64,000 nucleotides of DNA from Seminavis robusta. Lineage: Eukaryota; Bacillariophyta; Bacillariophyceae; Naviculales; Naviculaceae. The notes below the pieces were generated by a model, which had not been told where the DNA came from, ran no database searches, and saw nothing but the letters and a program-made list of their open reading frames with translations. The stretch covers positions 1-64,000 of the forward strand of contig CAICTM010000268.1 of NCBI GenBank assembly GCA_903772945.1, in the 5' to 3' direction. Made by a program: the position numbers and the translations under genes. Each line of letters opens with the position of its first letter. Position 1 is the first letter of the stretch. This document shows, piece by piece, positions 54,847-64,000 of the stretch.

Positions 54847-55930
54847 ATGGTGCAACGATTGACGATTCCTCTATTGCTAGTATGGGTATCCAGCTTGGTC
54901 TCTGGGTTTACTACCCTCCAGCAGCCAACCACATCGACGACCCGTCTTTCGCCTCTGTTCATGGGCCGAGCTGCCGCCGTCCGAGCTGCCACCAAGTCCA
55001 AGACGGATGCCAAAAAGGCCAAGGTCAATGCTGTCTTTGGCAAGAAAATCATCATGGCCGTCAAACAGGGAGGAAGTCCGGATCCCAATGCCAATCGAAT
55101 GTTGGCCGATCTCATCAAGCAGGCCAAATCCAATTCCGTTCCCGTAGATGTAAGTAAGAACGAAAAGAAACACCAAGTAGACTATACTAGCTGGTTCAGC
55201 TTGTTTTGTTCTGTGGGGTATCAGGAGCGAGAATGCAAGAAAATGGACCTCTCACTTTTTTTCTGTCTGCTCTTTTCGTTCAATTAATGCTACAGAACAT
55301 CAACCGTGCAATAAAACGAGCTTCCGAAGCCAGTACGGGGGATTTCTCCGAATCTACCTTTGAAGCCTACGGATTAGGAGGTAAGTCCAAGTTTGATGGA
55401 AAGATGAAGTCGGCACCATCCTCTCGGCATTCCTGGATCTCTCACTGCTTCAAAATTTGCTTGCTTGCATTACAATATCTATAGGAGCATCCTTTGTCAT
55501 TAATGTATCTACAGACAACAATAATCGTGCCACGGCAGATGTCAAGTCCACCGTCGGCAAACGCAATGGAAAAATGGCCGAATCGGGGTCCGTCTTGTTC
55601 ATGTACGATCGACGCGGCAAAATTGAAGTCCCCGCCGCATTGGACGAAGAAGCCGTATTGGAGGCTGCCATTGAAGCCGGTTGCGACGACTACGAAATGA
55701 TCGAGGAAGATGGAACCACAATAATCTACACCGATCCAAAGGAAGCTGCCGTCATGAACGATGCCGTACATTCCATCATGGGACAGGAAGAAACCAAAAT
55801 GTCCTTGACGTGGGTCACCAAGGCGCCGGTGGAATGCAGTGATGAGGATTTTGACAAGAACATGGAAATCATTGATGCGCTGGAAGAGTTGGATGATGTG
55901 GATAGTGTCGAACACAATATGAGCAACTAA
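54847..55930 (+). CDS. plastid-targeted YebC/TACO1-family protein
   Basis: Exons are 54847-55149, 55296-55380 and 55485-55930 (introns 146 and 104 nt), giving 277 residues. The junctions rebuild the family sequence: VPVD/NINRAIKRASE and YGLGG/ASFVINVSTDNNNRA. The N-terminus is a signal peptide (MVQRLTIPLLLVWVSSLVSG) directly followed by FTTLQQP. A phenylalanine at the cleavage site is the diatom mark for import into the complex plastid. The mature part is a YebC/TACO1 protein, with AKKAKVNAVFGKKIIMAVKQ, NRNGKMAESGSV-type and ECSDEDFDK-like segments. Bacterial YebC and mitochondrial TACO1 help ribosomes translate difficult stretches such as polyproline, and some act as DNA-binding regulators. 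A role in plastid translation is therefore likely here. Confidence 0.88.
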
Positions 55931-56182
55931 CTTACCACTAATAATAAAGCCATGCATAGAAACATCCTTGGTATGGAAACATGGCTAGCTGGCTACAGTG
56001 ATACAACTTACTGCTAAGCGTTACCAATAGTTGCTGGGATGGGACACACTGCAAAAGGGCTGCATGCATGGAGGTGAGATGTTGCAGGGTGGATGCATTC
56101 CGATATGTAATATGGTACAGTATAGTATAGGAATTGCTGGCTTCAACAGATTGGTTGGTGGTGTGGCATCATGGGCTGGGTT

Positions 56183-58486
56183 CTATGCTGTCTCTGCCGT
56201 AGAAGCATCCAATGAAATCATATCGACATATCCCGACGAATCAATCTCAATGTAGACCTCAATGGAGCTTCCAAACTCGCCATTGTTGCCCCATACAAGC
56301 CCCGGCATTGTGGTGGCGAGCACGACACCGGTGACACTGATCCATCCTTTCCCACGGTCGCAACAGATACCATTGCTGCCTTCATCGCTGACCGTCAAGC
56401 GATACCAAGCTCCCCCAACAAGGTTTGTCAGGCTGGTGGAAACCATGGAAGACTCTTGTCCTTCCTCGCTCCCAAGATAGAGTCGAACAGTCGTCCACGT
56501 GTCGCCGTCACGGCGAGCCAGTTCCCACGAAGTCTCGTGTGGGACAGCATCGTGGAGAATGTTTATCGTCAGACCAAAGGCATCCAAGTGCTTGGATCCA
56601 GGCCATTGAGGGTCGTCGTGTTTGGGATTTGTTCGCCCATGACCCCTTGTCGATGCATACGCATTGCTTACTTTGTTTCCGCTCCTCTTGCTTGATGCTA
56701 TAGAATCGCCAAATACCACTTCTCCTTGCAGGTACGTGCGCGTCACTTTGGCAGTGGCAATCTGATCATACGGAAGATCAAAGATATCCTGATCAATCAC
56801 CACCAGATCGGCATATTTGCCCACTGTAATGGAACCAGTGGTGCTGTCTTGATGGAGTAGTTTGGCCGCATTCAAGGTCATCATGGGAATGATAGTTTCC
56901 AACTTTTGAAAGTCGCCCCGTTTCATGACGGTTTGCAGTTTGACCAGTGGCGACAGTGCATCGGCATCCCAATCACTGCTCAACGTTACCATGGCACCCT
57001 CATCATAAACTTGCTGGATGGGAAGCAATGTGGCGGCCAGATTGGTTCCCACCAGTTCGGCCAAATCATCTTGATAGGCGCGAGTGACGGAACTGGGTGC
57101 CATTTGAAAGTCCGCCACAATTCCAGCGCGTGCCAACCGCGGACGATCGGCAGCATCGACGAGGTAGCAATGGGTGAGACGATGAGGTCCCGTACTGTTG
57201 GTGGTCAACTGTTCAATGGCCGTAATGGCCAAATTGGCCGCATCATCTCCCGTGACGTGAACGTGCAATTGAAACCCCTTGTCGACGAGTGATTGTGCGA
57301 CGCGGTTGAGATTGCTGCTATTGCCAAAGTATTCCATGCCACGCCATTCTTCTTGTATTGTTGCCGTCTTGTATGGAGCAAAGGGATCGTACAAGTACGG
57401 ATCGTAAACCTTTCCCGTACCCAAGGATAGAATGCCATCGACGTAAATCTTGGCCTGATTGAATCGCACGAGTTTGGTCTTGTCGTTGGAGAATCGGCGT
57501 TCCAGCTTGGGCAGTTGTGTTTCCAAGACTTCATCGGGATAAATGTAGAGTGCATTGCTGGCCCGCACCGTCAAGAGTCCTTCTCGTTCGGCTCGGGCCC
57601 ATGATTCGGTTTGAGCTTGTCTCCAGAATCCTCCGGCATCCGAAACCGTGGTAATCCCATTTCGATTGAGTGTTGTTTGCGCTTGCAATAGACTCTGGTA
57701 GGCAGTCTCCTGATTGGTCTTGGTGGGAGGAAAGAACGCGTCTCGTAGTTTTTGTTGGGCATTCTCGAGCACAATTCCCAAACGATTGCCATTGATGTCT
57801 TTCAACACGTGTCCACCCTCTTCCGGAAGATCCGTCCCTGCCTGATATCCCACGGCATTCATGGCGGCACTATTGGCCAATGCTCCATGTCCCAGTTGGT
57901 CCAGAATGACGACGGGTGTATCCGGAAAACTGTCATCGAGTACTTGTAGGGGCGTATACCACGCGTCTTGTTGTTCGAGCTCTGCCACGAGGTTGGCCAA
58001 GTCGACTCCCGCTCCCACGATCCATCCCTGATCTCCAAATGCTCCACTATTGGGACAATCTTGCAGCCACAGTGGAATCTCCGCCAATGGAGCCGTGTTG
58101 CTGACGTAACAGATTTGCGAATTGATGCCAAATTCCACCGGATGTTGATGTGGGTCAATAAAACCGGGTAGCACCAGTTGTCCTTGCAGATCAAGCGTCT
58201 CGTAGTCGGGGAATTGTTCCAGCAGAGACTGGTACGAACCCACGCCGGTAATCACGCCTTGTTCGTCAAACGCTAACGCCGTGGCTTCGGGATGGTCAGT
58301 ATCGACCGTGTAGATTCTTCCATTGTACAAAATGACGTGGGCGTTGGTAAGCAGTGCCGATGCTAGTAGCAGAATTAGAAGGCAACGAATCCATGGGATA
58401 TTCAATCTTTTGATTATTGCTGTCATGTTTGCCATTGGGATGTTGTTGTGGGGTTCATTGGGAAAGACTATCCGGATAGCTAGCAT
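56183..58486 (-). CDS. YtcJ-type amidohydrolase with added C-terminal domain
   Basis: The first in-frame ATG is at 58486 (767 residues). A later ATG at 58426 would place the hydrophobic stretch (WIRCLLILLLASALLTN) as a normal signal peptide and may be the true start. Residues about 60-610 form an amidohydrolase of the YtcJ group: LPGFIDPHQHPVEF (metal HxH), HVHVTGDDA, LTHCYLVD, TLSSDWDADALSP, then AAKLLHQDSTTGSITVGKYA. Such enzymes hydrolyse amides or related bonds with one or two metal ions; the substrate is unknown. The last 130 residues are a separate beta-rich domain (LTINILHDAVPHETSW, VSDEGSNGICC) of a kind appended to many secreted algal proteins. The enzyme is likely secreted or in the endomembrane system. 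Confidence 0.82.
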   Translation of the reverse strand: MLAIRIVFPNEPHNNIPMANMTAIIKRLNIPWIRCLLILLLASALLTNAHVILYNGRIYTVDTDHPEATALAFDEQGVITGVGSYQSLLEQFPDYETLDLQGQLVLPGFIDPHQHPVEFGINSQICYVSNTAPLAEIPLWLQDCPNSGAFGDQGWIVGAGVDLANLVAELEQQDAWYTPLQVLDDSFPDTPVVILDQLGHGALANSAAMNAVGYQAGTDLPEEGGHVLKDINGNRLGIVLENAQQKLRDAFFPPTKTNQETAYQSLLQAQTTLNRNGITTVSDAGGFWRQAQTESWARAEREGLLTVRASNALYIYPDEVLETQLPKLERRFSNDKTKLVRFNQAKIYVDGILSLGTGKVYDPYLYDPFAPYKTATIQEEWRGMEYFGNSSNLNRVAQSLVDKGFQLHVHVTGDDAANLAITAIEQLTTNSTGPHRLTHCYLVDAADRPRLARAGIVADFQMAPSSVTRAYQDDLAELVGTNLAATLLPIQQVYDEGAMVTLSSDWDADALSPLVKLQTVMKRGDFQKLETIIPMMTLNAAKLLHQDSTTGSITVGKYADLVVIDQDIFDLPYDQIATAKVTRTYLQGEVVFGDSIASSKRSGNKVSNAYASTRGHGRTNPKHDDPQWPGSKHLDAFGLTINILHDAVPHETSWELARRDGDTWTTVRLYLGSEEGQESSMVSTSLTNLVGGAWYRLTVSDEGSNGICCDRGKGWISVTGVVLATTMPGLVWGNNGEFGSSIEVYIEIDSSGYVDMISLDASTAETA

Positions 58487-58886
58487 TGCCGCAACAGTTG
58501 CTTCCAAGATTTTTGGTTGGGTGCAATTTTATTGTGGGAGGCCCTCTGAAAAAATGACCGAAAAAAGAACGTTCTGGATCTTTCGGGAAGAAACGGTGGG
58601 CTGATCTTCGGTTTGCCTGCAGAGCTGTTATCTCAACCACCGGAAAGCAAAGATCTTTGGATCCGAAGATCTTCGCCATGCATTCGCCATCGGCGACCAC
58701 ATGACGATACGACAATACCGAAGAAGGTAATAACAACCATATCATCGATACTTCTAGCTATATATACATGTACATAGCTAGCTATAGCTCCTAGCTACCG
58801 GTCGGCAGTATTGTTCTTCCAGAGACTTTGGAAGAGAGAACGCGCGATCTTAGCTAGTAGCGAGTCTTCTGAGAAAAAGCCTCGCA
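58487..58886. promoter_or_regulatory. divergent promoter region
   Basis: These 400 bases separate the amidohydrolase gene (minus) from the phosphotriesterase-like gene (plus). The stretch 58751-58800 has repeated ctagctatat and ctagctagc words. No specific site is recognised. Confidence 0.45.
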
Positions 58887-60137
58887 ATGGCCAGTTTTGC
58901 CGCAACAAATGGCAATGCGACTTCTACCGTCATTCCCAAGGCCATGACGGTGTTGGGTCCTGTGGAAGAATTAGGCGATGTTTTGATGAAAGAACCCTTG
59001 ATTTGCGACCCTGCCCTCCGCATGACAGGACCCGCCAGTGGAACGGCTCTTGTCTGGGATGATCTCGCCCACATTCGTGCCAATCCGTTTGTGAATGCCA
59101 GCAACATGACCTTGTCGTCCGTTCCCGATGCCGTCCACGAACTCACCAATAAGGGCCACTGTGGAGATACCCTCTTGGATACTACTTCGGTGGATGGAGG
59201 ACGAGATTTCGTCAAGGCTCGCATCATTAGTCAGCAGACGGGAAAACACATTATTTTGGGAACCACACCCACCACAAGCACAACAGATGTGGATGCCGTA
59301 CAAGCTTCCAAACGGGACATTGATCGAATGGAGCAGGAATTGATCTATGGAGTGGAACAACAACAACAATCACAACAAGACCAATCGGAACCACTCCTGG
59401 TCCGAGCGGGATTTATTGGAGAATTGCACATTACCGACTTGAATGATCCATCGCAAGAACGACAACTCCATGCTTGCGCCGTCGTACAACACACCACCGG
59501 GGCGCCCTTTCTCTTGGACGTTCCTTCCCAACATGTCGAATCGGCACTCGATCAAATCGAACGGTGTGGAGGAGACTTGTCACGGACGGTACTGACGCGG
59601 GCGGATTTGTATTACCGCCACGACATGACATTGTTGTGCCGGCTGCTAGACCGTGGAGTCTGTCTCTGTTTCGATCACTGTGCCGTGGCATCGGCCATTT
59701 GGGATTTGGATGGCATCTATCCCAGTGTCCAACAAGTAGCACAACTCATTGATACCTTACTCAAACTCAAACCAGACCAATACATCCATCAAATTGTTCT
59801 CTCCAGTGGAATCTTTATGAAACTACAATACACCAAATATGGGGGCGTTGGGTACACGGCCATCCTGGAGCATCTCGTTCCACGGCTCCAAGCACAACAA
59901 CAACAACAACAACAACCAGCAGTCATTGATATACTCTTGAGAGCCAATCCGAAACGATTGCTGTGCTGGTGGACGCCTCCGCCTCCCAAGGAAGTGCCGA
60001 AAGAGTACATTCCTTGTTCCGTCTGCAAAAAGATGTTTGAACCCATTCTGGGTGAATACTACACCAAGTATTCCTTCACATACTGTGGGACGGATTGTCT
60101 AAGGAAACACCGCAAAGTGGGGTTCAAAGGGATTTAG
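58887..60137 (+). CDS. phosphotriesterase-like pseudoenzyme with C-terminal zinc finger
   Basis: This intronless gene encodes 416 residues from an ATG at 58887. Residues 20-365 follow the phosphotriesterase (PTER) fold in order: TVLGPVEELGDVLM, HCGDTLLDTTSVDGGRD, AGFIGELHITD, QHTTGAPFLLDVPS, LCFDHCAVASAIWDLDG, VGYTAILEHLVP and the ending ANPKRLLCW. The metal ligands are lost. The HxH of the first strand is K-E-P (35-37), the histidine after TGAP is absent, GHTD reads TRAD, and SQD reads SSG. The protein therefore probably cannot bind the binuclear metal. The C-terminus adds a C4 zinc finger (CSVC at 377-380, CGTDC at 400-404). A binding or regulatory role is inferred. A CAA run encodes seven glutamines (about 59898). 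Confidence 0.85.
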   Translation: MASFAATNGNATSTVIPKAMTVLGPVEELGDVLMKEPLICDPALRMTGPASGTALVWDDLAHIRANPFVNASNMTLSSVPDAVHELTNKGHCGDTLLDTTSVDGGRDFVKARIISQQTGKHIILGTTPTTSTTDVDAVQASKRDIDRMEQELIYGVEQQQQSQQDQSEPLLVRAGFIGELHITDLNDPSQERQLHACAVVQHTTGAPFLLDVPSQHVESALDQIERCGGDLSRTVLTRADLYYRHDMTLLCRLLDRGVCLCFDHCAVASAIWDLDGIYPSVQQVAQLIDTLLKLKPDQYIHQIVLSSGIFMKLQYTKYGGVGYTAILEHLVPRLQAQQQQQQQPAVIDILLRANPKRLLCWWTPPPPKEVPKEYIPCSVCKKMFEPILGEYYTKYSFTYCGTDCLRKHRKVGFKGI

Positions 60138-60582
60138 AATTTAATATTCGATCATGTATGCTCTTGGGCAAACGATATATTTAGAAGTGAAGGACTTGCT
60201 TTGACAGGCAAATCAATGGCTAGCGACTTCATCATCTGAGTGATTTTTTGGAGGTGGTACATATACCACCTTTCAGCTGTACTAGCCCAACTCCACAACT
60301 ATTCCCGACCCAACCTCTGACAATACTCCAGGATGAAAATGCGACCCAAGTGAAGGACTCACTTTCACTTGAGGAGGCGACTTGACTCTCCACGCAGTTG
60401 TGTGAAGCTGATCTTTCCCACTGAGCCAAATGCTAGCTAGAGGTGCTACTAGTATTTTGTTTTGACATTTTTAACTATGCAATTTAGGGACTTCCTGTAG
60501 TGTCTCCTCTTCTCATCAGATAGGCTTCTGTTTCATGTAGTCAGTAGGAACACAGGTAGCTGCTACAGCAGCAGGAATCCCA
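60138..60582. other. intergenic region
   Basis: I see no gene in these 445 bases. The region lies between the pseudoenzyme gene and retroelement remains. Confidence 0.5.
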
Positions 60583-60936
60583 ATGTCATCCAACCTGAAA
60601 TCCTCTGCCATCAGAGATCACTGTCACTCACCAGGTGTTGGCTTTGCATCGGTAGGTTGTGTACACCCATCTGCCAAATTCGTCCTTGCCCTGTTCCATG
60701 ATACCCTCTCGAGGCTTGATCTTGGTGAAGTAGTCCGCATGCATCAGTGCGGTTTCTCAAGCCACGATTTGGACTGTTCCGTCATCTTACCCACCAGTGG
60801 ATGCCAAGTTGAATTGAAACAAGGAACAGTCACATTCAATCTCAAACAAGAGTTGAAACATGCCAGAACATACCCACGGCTCAAACAGAAATTGATGAAA
60901 GACTACAACTGGTCAGAAGACACATTCAATGCATGA
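60583..60936 (+). mobile_element. possible retroelement fragment (fossil)
   Basis: A + frame of 117 codons ends in a segment (LKQKLMKDYNWSEDTFNA) of a type I associate with retroelement-linked proteins in diatoms. The assignment is weak. It abuts the reverse-transcriptase-like piece on the other strand and is treated as a remnant. Confidence 0.35.
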
Positions 60937-61685
60937 CCCACATGCTGCCAAAAGTGATGAGCTTGTGTGTGGTAGTAGTACCTTGTCCTGGATGTGAGGG
61001 CATGGTCACGTGCCAAAATGAGTGCTGCACTGTTGTCTGCAGCAGCCTTTGATGTGATGGTAACCCACATCTCATGAGGCACTTCCAGGAGCTGGGTCAG
61101 AGCATCGTACTCTGCATCAGCAGTGGCCAGACAAATTGATGAGATGAGCCGACTCTTCCACACAAGAATGACTCTTGCGGTGTCCTGTGGCGAGGTGGTT
61201 GGCCAATTGGCGACAATCTTGAGCATTGTGTGGATATCCTGCAATGCATTGTAAGCCTCAGACTCCTGGGGAACGGAGATATGGCCACGTTGGTGTGATG
61301 TTTTGGAGTGAGTAGCTGGGAGAAGCTTGTACAATGGGGCTAGTTTTCCAGTGATGATTTCCAAGCAAGAATGCTGGAGTTTGCCCATAAGGGATTGAAG
61401 ATCAGTCAATTGGCAATGCTTTGTATGGAGGACTTTGTTGATGGCTGTCCGAATCTTATCAATTTTTCCAGGTGGGAGCTCAATGGTGCGTGAAATGCTA
61501 TCAAAGATCCATCCCAAGATTTCCTTGCGAAAAATCCACACTCCTTCGCCCTGAAGTAGCTTTTTCAATGAGACTGGTTCATCATCAGGGTTGGCTTTAG
61601 GGTCTGCCACCACTGGGAAAATTGAGTGGCTAGCATGCAGGAGTTCTCTGGAGTGATGAAGCATGATGAGGGGGGGGTAAAACAA
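60903..61685 (-). mobile_element. retroelement reverse transcriptase/RNase H-like fossil
   Basis: About 260 codons on the minus strand resemble the end of a reverse transcriptase (KEILGWIFDSISRTIELPPG, then LTDLQSLMGKLQHSCLEI) followed by an RNase H-like region. The pattern is closest to DIRS-like or related retroelements. Other expected parts and terminal repeats are not seen. It is a partial, broken element, and its age cannot be judged here. Confidence 0.65.
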
Positions 61686-62141
61686 CTAACTACATAGAGG
61701 GTTTTAGAAGGAGCAAGGGGATAAGCTAATGGTAGGCAGATGAGGGCACCTGCTGTGGGAAATTGCAGGGAGATGGCTGAGGTTCCTTGCTATAGAATCT
61801 GGTAAAGAAGTGGTGGCGTAGGAGGGGAGCCTTTGCAAAGTCGCACCAAGAGATGTTATAAGCTCAACTAGCTTTCGCTACTGTACCGTTCTTCGAACTT
61901 CTCACGAGAGACCTCACCATACTGCCAGACGAGACTTGTGGCTGCATTGAGAGTGGTACACACAAGACAACATGACCGTCCAAATAATAATGGAACCGCC
62001 ATGTCCCATACCGGTAGTATGCAAACAGCTACACTTGTTCGAAGAGGGATATCCCATATCCCAAGCCAGATAATAGCAGCCAGAGAGGGTGCTACAAGAA
62101 GGGTATTGCTCCGACAAACCAAGGGTTTGGGGAGACGAGAT
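61686..62141. other. upstream flank of LRR paralogue C
   Basis: This stretch shows no gene. It includes a weak copy of the dispersed repeat (61680-61735) and a TACCGGTA word at 62009, and must contain the promoter of the following gene. Confidence 0.5.
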
Positions 62142-64000
62142 GAGCAGTAGGAAGAAGCCCACTGGCCGAGACCGTGGTGGGGACACGAGCCATCATGCTG
62201 AACAGGAGGGGACTTATGCCCGGAATGGCGTCTCGACGAGCCCTCCCATTGCTGTGATAGAGGCTGATGCATCAATGGAGAAGGTTCTCTTCCATCCAAC
62301 AGCACAGACGAATAGAACCATGACAGCAAGTGGAAGCGACAGTACCGGACAGGAGGGAACACCCAACCCCCCTGGTGCTGTAATGGCAGCAGAGACGTCG
62401 ATAGAGAAGGTTCTCCTTGCTAGTGGTCCTCCCGCAACGACAATCAATACTGCCGTGCCAGCACCACAAGAAAACGGTAGAGCCCCGCAAATACCACGAC
62501 AACTTGCAATGGCCGAAGAAGGATTGGAAAAAGTCATGTTGTCGTCGTCCCCGTTATCAGTGCAAAAGAGAAGAGAGAACTCCATTTCAGTTATTGGAGA
62601 TACAGCTTCCAGTCAACATCAACAGCGTGATAGCAACGTTACCATGCACCGTCTGGACGAATCCTGGGTGCAGCAAGTCCTTACCAACGCCTTACCCGCC
62701 GAAGAGACCGGAACTCCTCCGACACTGCAACGACCACGCAACAGCACTGATACCATCACCAGTCTCAGCGATTCATGGGTCCAGCAGGTGCTGGACCAAG
62801 CCATGGAAATGCCACAACAACAACAAGCCGCCCAGAACCAAGCCCCCGCAGTAGTCCAAGAGGCAGAAGTCTCGATGGAAAAGGTGCTCCATCGAGTGTC
62901 GCCACAACAACCATCCTCCGCAACGAAGGGAGAAAAATCAGACGGGGCAGCCGAGAAACAAAGGATTTTCCTGCCACCAGACCAGAATCCAACAAGGCAA
63001 GAAGAATCGGAGGATGATCTGCCCGACTCTGCCGTTGCTGCCTTACAGCCCCCGAACCTCAGACGGGAGGCACGCAACAATAATACCGTGTTGAATGGAG
63101 GAGCTTTGACTCCCGGGGCGTTTGCCGCGGACCACACGGGGACACAGCCCACTCCGGCTCCCATGAGGTACTCGTCGTTTGCCCGTATGAGCCACGCTAC
63201 CAATACTGCTCAATCCACTCCATTACAGGACGAATTCAATAATATGGTATCGCGTGGGGATGGTGAAAACAGCAGCAAATCGCAGCGGCCGGGTAGCTCT
63301 CAGTTTTTGGCCGTTGCAAATCCGGTACAATCGGGGCATTTTTCATCGTTACCATTGGCCAACGAGATCACCGCCGTGTTGGAAGAAGAAGACGAGGAAC
63401 GGCAAAATAATAGACGAAAGCGGACCCTGTGGATGCTCGGAGCCATGGTAGTGCTGACCATTGGGATTATTGTAGCGGTCGTCGTGGGAGTTGTGCTGTC
63501 CAGCACCCAACAATCGGAAGCGGCAACGAGCGAAGAACCAGCAGGAGGAACCAAGACACCCACAACCGCCCCGACTAATGCACCAACGACTCCTCTATCC
63601 GCCATGGAGCATGTTCTAAAGGTGCTGCCGGAGGACACCAAGAATGCTTTGGACAATCCAAATTCACCGCAACACAAGGCATTCTATTGGCTTTTGGAGG
63701 ATCCATCTGTTCGGGCCTACGAAGATTGGCGAATACGGCAACGTTTAGCACTGGCAATCCTGTACTTTTCTACAGAAGGGCAGAACTGGCTAGATGATTC
63801 ACTCTGGCTCAGTCATGAAGAGCATGAGTGTGATTGGTTTCACTCTGACATTCCCTGGGAAAGAGCGGGGCAACTCTTTTTCTCAGAGACTCTGAAGCCC
63901 CTCTGGAGGGAAGGTATCTGCACCGACAACAACAATCCAGAAGCATACACAAAGATCCAACTAGTCTTGAACAGTATCCGCGGTAAGCTGCCAGATGAAA
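62142..64000 (+). CDS. LRR membrane protein without kinase, paralogue C (5' part, runs off the window)
   Basis: One frame is open from the ATG at 62142 to the window end, 619 codons with no stop. The cytosolic tail (1-427) is Pro/Gln/Glu-rich. It carries six spaced copies of a short amphipathic motif: SMEKVLFHP, SIEKVLLAS, GLEKVMLSS, SWVQQVLTN, SWVQQVLDQ and SMEKVLHRV. PGAFA and LAVANPV follow, as in paralogues A and B. The membrane helix lies at about 428-452 (LGAMVVLTIGIIVAVVVGVV). The ectodomain begins with a TPTTAPTNAPTT linker, LPEDTKNAL and RLALAILYFSTEGQNW, and reaches ECDWF and the first repeat (IQLVLNSIRGKLPDE). The LRR array should continue outside the window. Confidence 0.85.

Overview
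This window looks like nuclear DNA of a raphid pennate diatom, most likely Seminavis robusta or a close relative (inference). The reasons are short GT-AG introns (41-146 nt), a plastid-targeting leader with a diatom-type cleavage site, kinase-less leucine-rich-repeat membrane proteins of the diatom type, and intergenic DNA full of CTAGCTAG and TACCGGTA words. There is no bacterial operon structure. Start codons were set at the first in-frame ATG, because several long frames open only with TTG or GTG.

Layout. 1-4 kb: a long poly(A) tract, an unknown protein with four internal repeats, and a decayed ankyrin-type fragment. 4-10 kb: a TIR island, made of a tail-anchored TIR-like protein, a bacterial-style TIR-TPR protein and a divergent pseudokinase-TIR protein. 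The last two lie between direct repeats. 10-20 kb: a membrane-anchored GNAT acetyltransferase, an 81-nt-repeat ankyrin-type gene with frame breaks, a broken membrane-protein gene, a probably N-myristoylated RNI-like protein, and a three-exon Wee1-type kinase. 20-26 kb: a repeat-rich stretch in which a secreted propeller-like gene is split by a 1.4-kb DNA transposon with 24-bp perfect terminal inverted repeats. A 258-bp MITE-like element lies just beyond it.

26-42 kb: an SLC4-type anion transporter, a YbjN-domain protein, a CRAL-TRIO-like protein, a secreted metzincin protease whose active site crosses an intron, an ankyrin/RNI protein, a tandem pair of secreted proteins (one frameshifted) and a Xi-type glutathione transferase. 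42-50 kb: two divergent LRR membrane proteins with matching exon structure. 50-60 kb: a DGAT2-type acyltransferase, an unknown multi-pass protein, a plastid TACO1/YebC protein, a YtcJ-type amidohydrolase with an added C-terminal domain, and a phosphotriesterase-like pseudoenzyme with a zinc finger. 60-62 kb: fossil retroelement pieces. 62-64 kb: a third LRR membrane protein that runs off the window.

The three LRR proteins form a paralogous set that shares cytosolic short motifs (QPLPSP, PGA[YF]A, [IL]AVAN) but has no kinase, so they may recruit partners through those motifs. The TIR island is the best candidate for an undescribed system: three different TIR architectures within 5.4 kb, two of them of a kind otherwise typical of bacteria.
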